NCBI RefSeq assembly: GCF_050410775.1
Contig: NZ_CP191229.1
Origin: Erwinia sp050410775
GTDB taxonomy: Bacteria; Pseudomonadota; Gammaproteobacteria; Enterobacterales; Enterobacteriaceae
Length of the DNA: 64,000 bases
Reading direction: 5' to 3' (one strand)
Shown: positions 9,207-17,347 of the stretch, piece by piece
Position numbering within the stretch: the stretch's first letter is position 1
Layout: each line of letters begins with the position of its first letter
Notes under the pieces: model-generated
Told to the model about the DNA's origin: nothing
Databases searched by the model: none
The model's input: only the letters and a program-made list of their open reading frames with translations
Program-made: the position numbers and the translations under genes

Positions 9207-10181
9207 TTAACCTTCAACACCCGGGGTTTTTACAGTATCCGCCGCTGGCGTGCCAAACTGCGGCATGCCATTTTCATCCCAGCTGAAGGTTTTAATGCGC
9301 GTATGCCTGTTTGGGTCATACAGCGGATCGCCTTCAATTTCCGTATAGTTCCGCGCGTGATAGACCAGCACGTCCTCTCCGGTTTCCGTTACCGTAAAAC
9401 TGTTGTGGCCGGGACCATACTGGCGGTTTTCCCAGCTGGTGGTAAAGACCGGTTCAGGAGACTTCTGCCAGTTACTGGCGACCAGCGGGTCGGCTTCGGC
9501 ATCGATCCAGAGCAGCCCCATACAGTAGTTCTCATCCGTCGCGCTGGCTGAGTAACTGACAAAAAGCCGTTCGCCATGCCGAATCGCCGCCGGGCCTTCA
9601 TTCACGCTGAAGCCCACGCACTCCCACTCATATTCGGGGCGGCTGAGCATCACCGGCTTGCCTTTAATGGACCAGGGCGTTTCCAGCTCGGCCAGATAAA
9701 GGTTGGAGTTGCCGGGGATGGCCGGATCTTTCTGCGCCCATAAATACCAGTTTTTCCCCTGATGGACAAAATGCGTGGCATCGAGCGAAAAGCTGTCGAT
9801 GGGCACCTGCATCTGACCGCATTCCTGCCACTCGCCTGCAAGCGGATCCTCTGCTGAGCAGGAGAGGACAAACATACGGTGCTGAAACAGGCCGTCCTTG
9901 ATTTCCCGCGTCGGTGCGGCGGCAAAGTAAATCACCCAGATGCCACCAATGCGGTGCAGCTCGGGTGCCCAAATCAGCTCGCTCATTGGACCGGTGTCCG
10001 GCTTACGCCAGACCACTACCGGTTCCGCTGCCGCCAGACCGGTGAGTGAGTCGGCGCGGCGAATCTCAAGCCGGTCATATTCGGGTACGGAAGCCACAAA
10101 GTAGTAGGCATTTCCCTCACGTAAAATGAACGGGTCGGCGCGCTGTTCTATCAACGGATTGGGCCATATCTCTTTGCTCAT
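9207..10181 (-). CDS. Glycoside hydrolase family 43 protein (probable arabinofuranosidase/xylosidase)
   Basis: A 324-residue five-bladed beta-propeller glycosidase. The GH43 catalytic triad is readable: Asp16 in ADPFI (general base), Asp134 in LDATHF (pKa modulator) and Glu195 in NEGPA (general acid). There is no signal peptide, so it acts in the cytoplasm on oligosaccharides brought in by the transporter encoded just upstream in the same transcript. Exact substrate (arabino- or xylo-oligosaccharide) cannot be fixed from sequence. Tandem ATGs at 10184 and 10181 are both possible; AAGGAG is 7 bases from the second, which I chose. This locus is absent between ampE and aroP in E. coli. Confidence 0.82.
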   Translation of the reverse strand: MSKEIWPNPLIEQRADPFILREGNAYYFVASVPEYDRLEIRRADSLTGLAAAEPVVVWRKPDTGPMSELIWAPELHRIGGIWVIYFAAAPTREIKDGLFQHRMFVLSCSAEDPLAGEWQECGQMQVPIDSFSLDATHFVHQGKNWYLWAQKDPAIPGNSNLYLAELETPWSIKGKPVMLSRPEYEWECVGFSVNEGPAAIRHGERLFVSYSASATDENYCMGLLWIDAEADPLVASNWQKSPEPVFTTSWENRQYGPGHNSFTVTETGEDVLVYHARNYTEIEGDPLYDPNRHTRIKTFSWDENGMPQFGTPAADTVKTPGVEG

Positions 10182-11590
10182 CATACTGCTCCTTCGGGGT
10201 TGGCGCTGGCTTTGCCGTCGCGATAATCATTCAGTTCCTGGTAATTGCGGCGACGCTGTTCCAGATCGGACTGGATGCGCTGCATCATTTTACGGTCAAC
10301 TTTCATCAACCTTACCACGCCAGCGGTGATCAGGTAGCCTACGCCGGGGATAACGGTAAAGAGCAGAATGATGCCATGCATGGCGGCAGGAGACTGCGAC
10401 GCGGCACCCGCCTGATAACCGTAGAAGGAGAGCAGGAAGCCAACCATCGCCCCAGCCACTGCAAGACCGACCTTCAGGAAAAACAGGTTGCCCGAAAAGC
10501 TGATGCCGGTAATACGCTTGCCGGTTTTCCACTCGCCATAGTCATCCACGTCGGCCATCAGGGACCAGTGCAGCGGAGAAGGGATCTGATGCAGGATGTT
10601 CAGGAAGAAGTACATGACCACAACCAGCACGGTCGCCTGAGGATTAAGGAAATAGAAGCCGCAGGAGAAGATAGCCAGCGCGATATTAGTCCAGAAAAAG
10701 ACCTTGAGTTTGCACCAGCGGTCCGTCATCACTTTAGCCAGCGTGCTGCCGATCATCATGCCGATAACGCCAAGGCTGATAAACAGGGTGGCGAACTGCG
10801 TGGACTGTCCCATTACCCAGGTAACGTAGTACATGGTGGCCGCCATGCGGATAAAGCCCGGGCAGACGTTGCAGAAGGTCAGGAGCAGAATGCGTACCCA
10901 CTGATCGTTTTTCCATACGTCTTTAAGATCGGCCTTCATTGCGTCGTTGGTCGGGACGGCGGGTTTGATACGCTCCCGCACGGTGGAAAAACAGAACAGG
11001 AACATACAGAGGCCAATAAACGCCAGCACGCTCATGGCCATCTGGTAGCCGCGCGCTTTGTCTTCACCGCCAAACCAGTCGGCCAGCGGCAGGAGTGAAA
11101 GCGACAGGATCAGCGTGGCCACGCCAACCATCACAAAACGGTAGGACTGGCAGGAGACGCGCTCACTGGGATCGTTGGTGATGACGCCGCCCAGAGAGCA
11201 GTAAGGAATGTTAATCGCCGTATAGGTCAGCGACATCAGGAAATAGGTGACGAAAGCGTAGATGACCTTATTTTCATAAGTCCAGTCTGGCGTAGTAAAC
11301 ATCAGTACGCTAAACAGCACGTACGGCAGCGAAACCCAGAGCAGCCAGGGACGAAAACGGCCCCAACGGCTCTGGGTCCGGTCAGCGATAGCGCCCATAA
11401 TCGGATCGGTAACGGCGTCAAGCACCCTTACTGACAGCATCAGAATGCCGACCAGGGCTGGCGACAGACCGAAGACGTCAGTGTAGAAATAACTCAGGAA
11501 CAGCATGATGGCGCCGCCTATCATGTTGCAGCCGGCATCACCCATGCCATAGCCAATCTTCTCTTTAACCGAAAGTGCCGTGCCTTTCAT
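10181..11590 (-). CDS. GPH-family sugar:cation symporter (MFS; YicJ/XynP-like)
   Basis: A 469-residue, twelve-helix transporter of the glycoside-pentoside-hexuronide family. The N-terminus has the family pattern KEKIGYGMGDAGCNMI, followed by the helix-2/3 loop DPIMGAIADRTQSRWGRFRPW. It most likely imports plant-derived oligosaccharides for the GH43 enzyme, whose start overlaps this stop codon. The frame is open 5 codons further; the ATG at 11590 has GGGAG 8 bases upstream. No regulator gene lies beside the pair. Substrate is inference only. Confidence 0.85.
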   Translation of the reverse strand: MKGTALSVKEKIGYGMGDAGCNMIGGAIMLFLSYFYTDVFGLSPALVGILMLSVRVLDAVTDPIMGAIADRTQSRWGRFRPWLLWVSLPYVLFSVLMFTTPDWTYENKVIYAFVTYFLMSLTYTAINIPYCSLGGVITNDPSERVSCQSYRFVMVGVATLILSLSLLPLADWFGGEDKARGYQMAMSVLAFIGLCMFLFCFSTVRERIKPAVPTNDAMKADLKDVWKNDQWVRILLLTFCNVCPGFIRMAATMYYVTWVMGQSTQFATLFISLGVIGMMIGSTLAKVMTDRWCKLKVFFWTNIALAIFSCGFYFLNPQATVLVVVMYFFLNILHQIPSPLHWSLMADVDDYGEWKTGKRITGISFSGNLFFLKVGLAVAGAMVGFLLSFYGYQAGAASQSPAAMHGIILLFTVIPGVGYLITAGVVRLMKVDRKMMQRIQSDLEQRRRNYQELNDYRDGKASANPEGAV

Positions 11591-11898
11591 GGATAATTCT
11601 CCCACCCTGTAATGAAGGCAACAGTATTAATGTCTTAGGGCTAATTTGCGCTAGCTGAATGCGTCACAGAGATGGACAAAACGGCTGCTGAAGCGAAAAT
11701 GTGAGAAGGTTAACATTTAGTATCAGGTGGAATGGCGTGTAAATGAACAGTTAAGGGAAAATGCAGGTTTGGTGGAGTGAAGGCGGGGGGATATGATGCG
11801 GTAAGAAAGGGGGCACACGCCCCCTTGAGGTTATTGATAAAGTCCCGAAGCTTTACCTTTGTCAGCAGTCTGAACGGGGCACCAGCCCCCTTTCTTCG
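11591..11898. other. Intergenic region upstream of the sugar transporter and downstream of aroP
   Basis: About 308 bases with no credible gene. It should hold the leftward promoter of the transporter/GH43 unit near 11600-11750, which is AT-richer, but I cannot assign -35/-10 boxes with confidence. Near aroP it carries two GC hairpins: 11807-11826 (AAGGGGGC/GCCCCCTT) and another directly after the aroP stop (GGGGC-ACCA-GCCCC, about 11876-11889). Confidence 0.5.
11801..11826 (-). terminator. Probable terminator of aroP
   Basis: An 8-bp stem AAGGGGGC/GCCCCCTT (11807-11814 with 11819-11826, loop ACAC). Read on the minus strand it is followed by TTTCTTAC, a short T-rich tail. It lies about 75 bases beyond the aroP stop. 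The tail is weak, so confidence is moderate. Confidence 0.5.
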
Positions 11899-13254
11899 TT
11901 AAGCCTTTTGCAGACGCGATTTAAATGCGTAGCCGACGGCCAGAATAGCGACCCAGACCGGGATCAGCCAGACGGAGATCGCCATGCCCGGCGTCATCGC
12001 CATAATGACCAGAATCCCGACCATAAACAGCAGGCAGATCCAGTTACCCAGCGGATAGAAGAGCGCCTTAAAACGGGTCTCAACGCCCTGCTGATCTTTT
12101 TTGCGGCGGAACTTCAGGTGCGCCATGCTGATCATCGCCCAGTTAATCACGAGGGCCGAGACCACCAGCGCCATCAGCAGGCCGAAAGCTTCGCCCGGCA
12201 TCAGATAGTTGATCAGCACACAGAGCGCGGTCGCCGCCGCCGAGACGGCAATAGCCACCACCGGCACGCCGCGTCCATCTAACTTCAACAGCGCTTTAGG
12301 ACCGTTACCCTGCTGTGCCAGGCCGAACAGCATCCGGCTGTTACAGTAAACGCAGCTGTTATAAACGGAGAGGGCCGCCGTCAGGATCACCACATTCAGC
12401 GCGTTGGCTACCAGCGTGTCGCCCAGGTCATGGAAGATCATCACAAACGGGCTGGCACCACCGATGACTTTGGTCCAGGGATAGAGCGACAGCAGTACGG
12501 TCAGCGAGCCAATATAGAAAATCAGAATACGGTAGAGCACCTGATTGGTGGCTTTCGGGATGCTCTTCTCCGGATCATCCGCTTCCGCCGCCGTAATGCC
12601 AACCAGCTCAAGACCGCCGAAGGAGAACATAATAACCGCCATCGCCATCACCATGCCGCTTATGCCGTTCGGGAAGAAGCCGCCTTTGTCCCAGAGGTTG
12701 GTGACGGAGGCTTCCGGGCCAGCGTGGTCGCCCACCAGCAGCCAGATACCGAAGACGATCATGCCAACCACGGCCACCACTTTAACGATCGCGAACCAGA
12801 ACTCCATTTCGCCGTAAACTTTCACATTGGTGAGGTTTATAGCGTTAATCAGCACAAAGAACGCCGCCGCGGAGATCCAGGTCGGGATTTCCGGCCACCA
12901 GTACTGGATATACTTACCGACGGCGGTCAGCTCGGCCATTGCTACCAGCACATATAAAATCCAGTAGTTCCAGCCGGACGCGAAGCCAGCAAAGTTGCCC
13001 CAGTATTTATAGGCGAAGTGGCTGAAGGAACCTGCGACCGGCTCTTCAACCACCATCTCGCCAAGCTGGCGCATGATCATAAAGGCGATAAAGCCGCCGA
13101 TGGCGTACCCCAGCAGTACGGAAGGCCCCGCCATTCTGATCGTGTCTGCAATCCCCAGAAACAGGCCAGTGCCCACGGCACCGCCCAACGCGATAAGCTG
13201 AATATGGCGGTTTTTCAGGCCGCGCTTCAGCGTTTCGCCTTGCTGTTGTTCCAT
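11899..13254 (-). CDS. aroP: Aromatic amino acid permease AroP (APC family)
   Basis: A 451-residue, twelve-helix amino acid:proton symporter. It starts with the family segment LKRGLKNRHIQLIALGGAVG, whose GGAVGTG is the APC substrate-site loop, and carries FSFGGLELVGITAAEADDPE in helix 6-7. Similarity to E. coli AroP is continuous along the whole protein, and its position beside pdhR is conserved. It would import phenylalanine, tyrosine and tryptophan. Paralogues such as PheP are close, so substrate range is family inference. A GGTTTAT stretch before the ATG gives only a weak ribosome-binding site. Confidence 0.9.
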   Translation of the reverse strand: MEQQQGETLKRGLKNRHIQLIALGGAVGTGLFLGIADTIRMAGPSVLLGYAIGGFIAFMIMRQLGEMVVEEPVAGSFSHFAYKYWGNFAGFASGWNYWILYVLVAMAELTAVGKYIQYWWPEIPTWISAAAFFVLINAINLTNVKVYGEMEFWFAIVKVVAVVGMIVFGIWLLVGDHAGPEASVTNLWDKGGFFPNGISGMVMAMAVIMFSFGGLELVGITAAEADDPEKSIPKATNQVLYRILIFYIGSLTVLLSLYPWTKVIGGASPFVMIFHDLGDTLVANALNVVILTAALSVYNSCVYCNSRMLFGLAQQGNGPKALLKLDGRGVPVVAIAVSAAATALCVLINYLMPGEAFGLLMALVVSALVINWAMISMAHLKFRRKKDQQGVETRFKALFYPLGNWICLLFMVGILVIMAMTPGMAISVWLIPVWVAILAVGYAFKSRLQKA

Positions 13255-13758
13255 ATAAACCTCGTGGTGTCATTATTATTCTTAACCCGGCCGGCAGCCT
13301 TTGTAAGTCTGTTTTACGTATAACGTATTGAAAACTTTACAGCGCCAGAAGCACGAAAAAGAGGCAGATACTACCTTCGCGACAAGAATAGTGTTAAGCG
13401 CCTTTTAATGCACTCGCTTTCTGTTTTAGCCAGGGAGAATGCTGAAAATTTCAGCAGTCGGTGATGTCTTAACTCATTGCCATAAATAAACCAAAAAAGC
13501 GAAGCGCATTTCCTTATGGTAACTGCGGTTACCGGAGACTAAAGGCTTGCCGGATTTCATAAAAGTTAAGAAATTTAACATTTTCTAATCTGCCTCTTTA
13601 CACCGTGATAGTTCTGTTACATCCGCCCGCCGGGCGGGAAATGGCCACTGTTTCGGTGAGCCGCCATATAGACATCAGGTGAATACTTTGTTACTTTACG
13701 GGCACCTTTTTGCAATTGGTATTACCAATTTACTCCGGCAGAAGCAGAAGAAGGGATG
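13255..13758. other. Divergent regulatory region aroP/pdhR
   Basis: About 500 bases without a gene, holding the leftward aroP promoter and the rightward pdhR-aceEF promoter. Besides the PdhR operator listed separately, it contains a 15-base GC palindrome (CCGCCCG 13623-13629, one base, CGGGCGG 13631-13637) and AT-rich stretches around 13560-13600. No reading frame in it looks like a protein. Confidence 0.55.
13714..13730. promoter_or_regulatory. PdhR operator (pdhR autoregulatory site)
   Basis: A perfect 17-base palindrome AATTGGTATTACCAATT, matching the known PdhR box (ATTGGT-N3-ACCAAT). It ends 28 bases before the pdhR start. In E. coli PdhR represses pdhR-aceEF-lpd from a site just downstream of the promoter and is released by pyruvate; the same location here supports the same circuit. 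Confidence 0.93.
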
Positions 13759-14523
13759 ATGGCTTACAGCAAAATCCGCCAACCAAAGCTATCCGATGCT
13801 ATTGAGCAGCAGCTCGAGTCCCTGATCATGGAAGGGACGTTGCGTCCGGGTGAGAAGCTCCTCCCTGAACGCGAGCTGGCAAAACAGTTCGATGTCTCCC
13901 GCCCCTCTCTGCGCGAAGCTATTCAGCGTCTGGAAGCGAAAGGATTGCTGTTACGCCGTCAGGGCGGCGGCACCTTCGTCCAGACCAGTCTGTGGCAAAG
14001 CCTGAGCGATCCGCTTGTTGAGCTGCTGGCCGGCCATCCCGAATCTCAGTTTGACCTGCTGGAAACGCGCCACGCGCTGGAAGGCATTGCGGCTTATTAT
14101 GCCGCGCTGCGCGGCACCGATGAAGACATTGAACGGATCCGCCACTGCCACGTGCAGATTCTGTCCGCCCAGAACAGCGGCGATCTGGATGCCGAAGCGA
14201 ATGCTGTGATGCAGTATCAGATTGCCGTCACAGAGGCCGCGCATAATGTGGTGCTGCTACATCTGCTACGCTGCATGGGACCCATGCTGGAACAAAACGT
14301 CCGTCAGAATTTTGAATTGCTCTACTCGCGCCGCGAAATGCTGGCAAAAGTGAGCGGTCACCGCGCCAGTATTTTCGAGGCGATTGTGGCACGCGAACCC
14401 GAACAGGCACGCGAAGCCTCACACCGTCACCTGGCGTTTATCGAGGAAATATTGCTGGACAGAAGTCGGGAGCAGAGTCGTCGAGAGCGCTCCTTACGAC
14501 GTTTACAGCAACGTAGGGACTAA
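13759..14523 (+). CDS. pdhR: Pyruvate dehydrogenase complex repressor PdhR (GntR/FadR family)
   Basis: A 254-residue GntR-family repressor. The N-terminal winged helix (about residues 8-75) contains the recognition segment QFDVSRPSLREAIQRLEAKGL, followed by the wing RRQGGGTFV. The C-terminal FCD ligand domain (about 90-235) binds pyruvate in the family. Two ATGs are in tandem (13756 and 13759); the second matches the E. coli start MAYSKIRQPKL. It is first gene of the pdhR-aceE-aceF(-lpdA) operon and is preceded by its own perfect operator. Confidence 0.96.
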   Translation: MAYSKIRQPKLSDAIEQQLESLIMEGTLRPGEKLLPERELAKQFDVSRPSLREAIQRLEAKGLLLRRQGGGTFVQTSLWQSLSDPLVELLAGHPESQFDLLETRHALEGIAAYYAALRGTDEDIERIRHCHVQILSAQNSGDLDAEANAVMQYQIAVTEAAHNVVLLHLLRCMGPMLEQNVRQNFELLYSRREMLAKVSGHRASIFEAIVAREPEQAREASHRHLAFIEEILLDRSREQSRRERSLRRLQQRRD

Positions 14524-14582
14524 CGCGTAACCATAACGCGGCAACTCGCCCTGACGCCTCAGGCGTTGGGGATAAACGATGG

Positions 14583-14626
14583 GCCTGTCTCCTTGTGCTT
14601 TGCCCTCAGAGTACAGTGAGACAGGC
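14583..14626 (+). other. Inverted repeat in the pdhR-aceE spacer
   Basis: GCCTGTCTC (14583-14591) and GAGACAGGC (14618-14626) are perfect 9-base inverted arms around a 26-base loop, 45 bases before the aceE start. No T-run follows, so it is not a simple terminator. It could stabilise the aceEF message or modulate readthrough from pdhR (inference). Confidence 0.5.
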
Positions 14627-14670
14627 TCCAGACAATTCAACGTATTAGACACAGATAAGGAATACCCCCC

Positions 14671-17334
14671 ATGTCAGAACGTTTACACAATGACGTGGAT
14701 CCGATCGAAACTCGCGACTGGCTACAGGCGATCGAATCGGTCATCCGTGAAGAAGGTGTTGAGCGCGCGCAGTTCCTGATTGACCAGGTTATGAGCGAAG
14801 CACGTAAAGGTGGCGTTAAGGTGGCAGCAGGCGTTGCTTCCCGTAATTACGTCAACTCGATTGCCGTTGAAGATGAGCCGGAATACCCGGGCAATACCTC
14901 CCTGGAGCGTCGCATCCGTTCCGCGATCCGCTGGAACGCCATTATGGCCGTTCTGCGCGCCTCGAAAAAAGATCTGGAGCTGGGTGGCCATATGTCCTCC
15001 TTCCAGTCATCGGCGACCATTTATGAAGTGTGCTTTAACCACTTCTTCCGCGCCCGCAGTGAAAAAGATGGCGGCGATCTGGTCTACTTCCAGGGCCACA
15101 TCTCGCCGGGCGTTTACGCACGTGCTTTCCTGGAAGGCCGTCTGACCGAAGAGCAGATGAATAACTTCCGTCAGGAAGTGCATGGCAAAGGCCTCTCATC
15201 TTATCCGCACCCGAAACTGATGCCGGAATTCTGGCAGTTCCCGACCGTGTCGATGGGCCTTGGCCCGATTGGCGCTATCTATCAGGCGAAGTTCCTCAAG
15301 TATCTTGAGCACCGTGGCCTGAAAGATACCTCACAGCAGACCGTTTACGCCTTCCTGGGCGACGGTGAGATGGATGAGCCGGAATCCAAAGGGGCGATCA
15401 CTATCGCGACCCGTGAAAAACTGGATAACCTGGTCTTCATCATCAACTGTAACCTGCAGCGCCTTGACGGCCCGGTTACCGGTAACGGCAAGATCATTAA
15501 CGAGCTGGACGGCATCTTTAACGGCGCTGGCTGGGAAGTGATCAAAGTCATCTGGGGCGGACGCTGGGATGAACTGCTGCGTAAAGATACGAGCGGCAAG
15601 CTGATCCAGCTGATGAACGAAACCGTGGACGGTGACTACCAGACCTTTAAATCCCGTAACGGCGCCTATGTGCGTGAACACTTCTTCGGTAAATATCCGG
15701 AAACCGCTGCGCTGGTTAAAGATATGACCGACGACGAGATCTGGGCACTGAATCGCGGCGGTCACGATCCGAAGAAAATTTATGCGGCACTGAAAAAAGC
15801 GCAGGATACCAAAGGCAAGCCTGTGGTCATTCTGGCGCATACCATTAAAGGTTATGGTATGGGCGATACCGCTGAAGGGAAAAACATCGCGCACCAGGTT
15901 AAGAAGATGAACATGGATGGCGTTCGCTACATCCGCGATCGCTTCAACGTGCCGGTAGAAGATGCGGATATCGAGAAGATGCCGTACATCACCTTCGACA
16001 AAGAGTCCGAAGAGTACAAATATCTGCACGGTCAGCGTGAGAAATTGGGTGGTTACCTGCCAACCCGCCAGCCGAACTTCAGCGAGAAGCTGGAGATGCC
16101 TGCGCTGGAAGATTTTCGTCAGCTGCTGGACGAGCAGAACAAAGAGATCTCAACCACTATCGCTTTCGTACGTGCACTCAACGTGATGCTGAAGAACAAG
16201 TCGATCAAAGATCGTCTGGTGCCGATCATCGCCGATGAAGCGCGTACCTTCGGTATGGAAGGCCTGTTCCGTCAGATTGGTATCTACAGCCCGAACGGCC
16301 AGCAGTACACCCCGCAGGACCGTGAGCAGGTTGCCTACTACAAAGAAGATGAGAAAGGTCAGATTCTTCAGGAAGGCATCAATGAACTGGGCGCAGGCGC
16401 ATCCTGGCTGGCGGCGGCAACGTCTTACAGCACCAACAACCTGCCGATGATCCCGTTCTACATCTACTACTCCATGTTCGGTTTCCAGCGTATCGGCGAC
16501 CTGTGCTGGGCAGCAGGCGATCAGCAGGCGCGCGGCTTCCTGGTTGGCGGCACCTCCGGTCGTACCACCCTGAACGGTGAAGGCTTGCAGCACGAAGATG
16601 GTCACAGCCACATTCAGTCTCTGACTATCCCGAACTGTATCTCTTACGATCCGGCGTATGCTTACGAAGTGGCGGTCATCATGCATGACGGCCTGGTGCG
16701 TATGTACGGCGAAGCGCAGGAAAACATCTATTACTACATCACCACGCTGAACGAAAACTACCACATGCCTGCGATGCCGCAGGGTGCGGAAGAAGGTATC
16801 CGTAAGGGTATCTACAAGCTGGATACTGTCGAAGGCAGCAAAGGCAAAGTGCAGCTGCTGGGCTCAGGTTCTATCCTGCGTCACGTGCGTGAAGCCGCTG
16901 AAATCCTGGCGAAGGATTACGGCGTAGGTTCTGATGTCTACAGCGTAACCTCGTTCACCGAGCTGGCGCGTGATGGCCAGGACTGTGAGCGCTGGAACAT
17001 GCTGCACCCAACCGAGGAACCGCGCGTGCCATACGTCGCTCAGATCATGAACGATGCACCGGCCGTGGCCTCCACCGACTACATGAAACTGTTCGCTGAG
17101 CAGATCCGTACCTTCATGCCGGCAAGCGATTACCGCGTACTGGGCACCGATGGTTTCGGACGTTCTGACAGCCGTGAAAATCTGCGTCACCACTTCGAAG
17201 TGGACGCATCTTACGTGGTTGTTGCCGCGCTGGGTGAACTGGCTAAACGCGGTGAAATCGATAAGAAAGTGGTTGCGGAAGCGATCACCAAATTCAATAT
17301 CGATGCCGATAAAGTCAACCCGCGTCTGGCATAA
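14671..17334 (+). CDS. aceE: Pyruvate dehydrogenase E1 component
   Basis: An 887-residue homodimeric thiamine-diphosphate enzyme that decarboxylates pyruvate and passes the acetyl group to AceF lipoyl domains. The ThDP motif GDGEMDEPESKG ... NLVFIINCN is at about residues 230-262. The N-terminal segment that binds E2 is present, and the C-terminal region includes the family segment MPASDYRVLGTDGFGRSDSR. Length equals the E. coli enzyme. AAGGAA lies upstream of the ATG. aceF starts 13 bases after the stop, so the two are co-translated parts of one operon. Confidence 0.97.
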   Translation: MSERLHNDVDPIETRDWLQAIESVIREEGVERAQFLIDQVMSEARKGGVKVAAGVASRNYVNSIAVEDEPEYPGNTSLERRIRSAIRWNAIMAVLRASKKDLELGGHMSSFQSSATIYEVCFNHFFRARSEKDGGDLVYFQGHISPGVYARAFLEGRLTEEQMNNFRQEVHGKGLSSYPHPKLMPEFWQFPTVSMGLGPIGAIYQAKFLKYLEHRGLKDTSQQTVYAFLGDGEMDEPESKGAITIATREKLDNLVFIINCNLQRLDGPVTGNGKIINELDGIFNGAGWEVIKVIWGGRWDELLRKDTSGKLIQLMNETVDGDYQTFKSRNGAYVREHFFGKYPETAALVKDMTDDEIWALNRGGHDPKKIYAALKKAQDTKGKPVVILAHTIKGYGMGDTAEGKNIAHQVKKMNMDGVRYIRDRFNVPVEDADIEKMPYITFDKESEEYKYLHGQREKLGGYLPTRQPNFSEKLEMPALEDFRQLLDEQNKEISTTIAFVRALNVMLKNKSIKDRLVPIIADEARTFGMEGLFRQIGIYSPNGQQYTPQDREQVAYYKEDEKGQILQEGINELGAGASWLAAATSYSTNNLPMIPFYIYYSMFGFQRIGDLCWAAGDQQARGFLVGGTSGRTTLNGEGLQHEDGHSHIQSLTIPNCISYDPAYAYEVAVIMHDGLVRMYGEAQENIYYYITTLNENYHMPAMPQGAEEGIRKGIYKLDTVEGSKGKVQLLGSGSILRHVREAAEILAKDYGVGSDVYSVTSFTELARDGQDCERWNMLHPTEEPRVPYVAQIMNDAPAVASTDYMKLFAEQIRTFMPASDYRVLGTDGFGRSDSRENLRHHFEVDASYVVVAALGELAKRGEIDKKVVAEAITKFNIDADKVNPRLA

Positions 17335-17347
17335 GAGGTAAAGATTA

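Noticed and set aside
13302..13318. TGTAAG ... TTTACG upstream of aroP as a TyrR box
   Set aside because: The half-sites are separated by 5 bases instead of 6, breaking the invariant G-N14-C spacing.
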